Assembly (NCBI GenBank): GCA_900542195.1
Contig: UQNA01000006.1
Span: 1 to 64,000, forward strand
Reading direction: 5' to 3'
Source of the DNA: an uncultured Sutterella sp.
GTDB lineage: Bacteria; Pseudomonadota; Gammaproteobacteria; Burkholderiales; Burkholderiaceae_F
Length of the DNA: 64,000 bases
Each line of letters starts with the position of its first letter. Positions within the stretch are counted from its first letter, which is position 1. The position numbers were made by a program, and so were the translations under genes. The notes under the pieces were generated by a model, which saw nothing but the letters and a program-made list of their open reading frames with translations, did no database searches and had not been told where the DNA came from. Of this stretch, positions 62,223 through 64,000 are shown piece by piece.

Positions 62223-62294
62223 GGCTATGGTGTCGCGGGTAGAAACTGATTCTAACTAAAGACCTGAAGTTACGATTCACTGACTATAAAGCAA

Positions 62295-62921
62295 TTAATC
62301 CGGTTTTGCACTAATTCTTTTTCTGATATGGGTCTTGATAATTTCAGCACTTTCGGCTACGTCCCGAGCAATCATGGCATCATCTGGCTCAAAGCCCGGA
62401 AGGCAGAGAGCTTTCAAATATATGTTGTTCTTCAGCATTTCAATATAAATTCGAGCAATGCCTTTAAGTTCTTCAAAATCAAGAGCAATATGGTTCTCCA
62501 GTACTTTGGCAAAACAGCTGTAACTGAGACGAGCCCCTTGCTCGTAATACCATTTGCCGATATCCGGAAATCTAGCACTCTCTGAATAAATAAGTCTGGC
62601 TGCGCCGATCGCTCTTCTCGAGAGAATTCCCTTAAGAAATATATTTCCAAAAACAACAAGTTCTTCCTCCCAAGTTCTCTTCTCATCGTACTGTTCAGCG
62701 TATTCCGAGTAGAGCTCTTCAACCATAGACTCAAGGGCAGCTAAAAAGAGTCCTTGCTTGGAGCCGTAAGTTTTATAGATCGTTGTTCTGGAACCGCCTG
62801 ATATTTTCAGAATTTTATCGAGAGACGTTCCCTCATATCCGTTGGCAATGAAGACATCAATCGCCGATTCCAAGATAGCTTTTTGGCGTTGTTTCCCTTT
62901 TTTTGTCGGTAATGCTGGCAT
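62295..62921 (-). CDS. TetR/AcrR-family regulator of the Bug receptor gene
   Basis: The 208-aa protein has a TetR helix-turn-helix at about 30-55 (TSLDKILKISGGSRTTIYKTY) and an all-helical ligand domain. It is divergent from the Bug receptor gene, and the palindrome 62983-62999 lies between the two. It probably represses that gene and itself. Confidence 0.87.
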   Translation of the reverse strand: MPALPTKKGKQRQKAILESAIDVFIANGYEGTSLDKILKISGGSRTTIYKTYGSKQGLFLAALESMVEELYSEYAEQYDEKRTWEEELVVFGNIFLKGILSRRAIGAARLIYSESARFPDIGKWYYEQGARLSYSCFAKVLENHIALDFEELKGIARIYIEMLKNNIYLKALCLPGFEPDDAMIARDVAESAEIIKTHIRKRISAKPD

Positions 62922-62982
62922 GAGTTTGTTAAAAATTGATCTCTAAGAATGAACAGTACTACAAAAATTATAAAATATTCTG

Positions 62983-62999
62983 TACTGTACGATACAGTA
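62983..62999. promoter_or_regulatory. palindromic operator between tetR and Bug receptor genes
   Basis: TACTGTA-CGA-TACAGTA is a perfect 7-bp inverted repeat with a 3-bp spacer. It lies 26 bp before the Bug receptor start and 62 bp before tetR, a fitting TetR dimer site. It is unrelated to the locus 1 operators. Confidence 0.7.
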
Positions 63000-63024
63000 T
63001 TAAAAATTGTTGAGGAAAAAACAA

Positions 63025-63999
63025 ATGAAAAGAAGAGCTCTGTTAGGAACAATAACGGCGGGACTTGTTGCTCCTATGCTTTGTGGGAAAGCATTTGCAC
63101 AGTCGTCAAACGGTATTAAGTTGGTGATTCCATTTCCTGCCGGCGGTGGCGGAGATGTTTTAGGCAGAAGCCCGTTAGACGCATTGTCCAGAAATCTCGG
63201 AAAGGATATTTGGGTTCTCAACAGACCGGGTGCCGGCGGAAATATTGGTACTTCTTACCTTATTGATGAGCCACAGAAAGACGCCAGCTTCGGTTATGTC
63301 ACCAATGGCATTATGTGCGTCAACCGTTATCTTTATAACAATATGAAGTTTGATCCGCTTACCGATCTGGAACCGGTAGGCCAGATTTCTAAGGTTGGCC
63401 TTGTGATGGTGCTTAATACCAAAGCTATTCCAGGCGTCGAGGATTACGAATCCTTGGTTAAATACAGCAAATCTCATCCGGGAGATGTGTTCTTTGCCTC
63501 ATCCGGTGTCGGCACTACCAGCCATCTGGCGGGGCAGTTCTTTGCTATGCAGACTGGTTGGAACCTGACTCATGTGCCTCACGCCGGCGGTGCAGCTGCC
63601 ATGGTAGAAGTGTTAGCCGGAAGAATTCCATTCATGATCGATGTGGCAGCTAATGCGTTGCCTCATGTTAAGAAGGGCTCTTTAAAGGCAATCGCCGTCA
63701 CAACCGGAGAAAGATTAGAGAGCTTGCCGAATATTCCGACCATGAAAGAAATCGGCCTTAAAGATTACGAACTTTGTGCCTGGGATGGTTATGTAGTTCC
63801 AAAGGGTGCTCCAAAAGAACTCAAGGATGAGCTTTCTAAGGCTCTGGTAAAGTGCAGAAGCGACCAAAAAGTCATTGAAAGAATCAAGATGCTTGGTGCA
63901 CAACCGGTTCTGTCTAATGGTGCTGAATTTGCCGAATTCATTAAGAGCGAAGCTCCGAAATGGAAAACCTTGGCCGAGTCGATTTCCCAGGCTAAGTAA
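63025..63999 (+). CDS. tripartite tricarboxylate transporter receptor of the Bug family
   Basis: The 324-aa protein starts at the ATG at 63025, preceded by GAGGAAA. The signal (KRRALLGTITAGLV, with an Arg pair) may be Tat or Sec, cut near AFA. The Bug fold shows as IPFPAGGGGDVLGR, NRPGAGGNIGT and VPHAGGAAAMVEVLAGRI. Bug receptors bind carboxylates and are greatly expanded in Burkholderiales. No membrane partner genes (TctA/TctB) are seen before the window ends one base after the stop, so the receptor may work with partners elsewhere. Confidence 0.9.
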   Translation: MKRRALLGTITAGLVAPMLCGKAFAQSSNGIKLVIPFPAGGGGDVLGRSPLDALSRNLGKDIWVLNRPGAGGNIGTSYLIDEPQKDASFGYVTNGIMCVNRYLYNNMKFDPLTDLEPVGQISKVGLVMVLNTKAIPGVEDYESLVKYSKSHPGDVFFASSGVGTTSHLAGQFFAMQTGWNLTHVPHAGGAAAMVEVLAGRIPFMIDVAANALPHVKKGSLKAIAVTTGERLESLPNIPTMKEIGLKDYELCAWDGYVVPKGAPKELKDELSKALVKCRSDQKVIERIKMLGAQPVLSNGAEFAEFIKSEAPKWKTLAESISQAK

Positions 64000-64000
64000 G

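Noticed and set aside
1..64000. CRISPR array or restriction/defence island
   Set aside because: No regularly spaced repeats, Cas genes or toxin-antitoxin or restriction genes were seen.

Overview
The window looks like a core-chromosome segment, near the replication origin, of a gut-type betaproteobacterium (Burkholderiales, most likely Sutterellaceae). The grounds are the gene content and order (mnmE-mnmG-rsmG, parA-parB, atpIBEFHAGDC, hemE, priA, glmU-glmS), a Bug-type tripartite receptor, DcuA/B- and DcuC-type carriers, and three copies of a Tat-exported fumarate/urocanate-reductase-like flavoprotein with a small tetraheme cytochrome c. The species call is inference; no 16S gene is present.

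Layout. 1-112: 3' end of a group II intron, then a terminator. 232-1416: Bcr/CflA exporter. 1576-7811: respiratory locus 1 (minus strand: flavoprotein, tetraheme cytochrome and two secreted histidine-ammonia-lyase-like proteins; divergent TetR regulator; two copies of a 14-bp palindrome as probable operators). 8111-12414: mnmE-mnmG-rsmG with two perfect parS sites. 12560-19035: respiratory locus 2 (MFS carrier and sigma-54 activator on the minus strand; divergent flavoprotein, cytochrome and a third lyase-like protein behind a sigma-54 promoter with upstream palindromes). 19387-25179: AEC carrier, RidA protein and an ABC importer. 25454-28938: Mla-like lipid transport operon. 29116-38045: parAB and the full F-ATPase operon. 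38234-39771: usp and hemE. 39888-44268: respiratory locus 3 (cytochrome, flavoprotein, LysR, Dcu carrier, no lyase). 44551-47827: priA and a U32-family gene. 48081-48470: tRNA-Arg with a broken phage-type integrase beside it. 48797-54160: LysE exporter, M20 amidohydrolase, DcuC carrier and two LysR regulators. 54262-61307: DUF971 gene, ubiE, Tim44-like gene, sodium:solute symporter, glmU, glmS. 61575-63999: MarC, TetR and a Bug receptor with a palindromic operator.

The main point of interest is the repeated pairing, under two unrelated regulators, of an exported lyase-fold protein with a periplasmic enoate reductase and its cytochrome. This suggests that a beta-elimination in the periplasm supplies an unsaturated acid used there as a respiratory electron acceptor. 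All three lyase-like proteins lack the Ala-Ser-Gly triad that forms the MIO cofactor (two residues stand where three are expected, and neither is serine) and have Leu in place of the catalytic Tyr of the QDPYSxR motif. Their chemistry is therefore probably not that of classical histidine ammonia-lyase. Lyase-coupled respiration is an inference from gene context.
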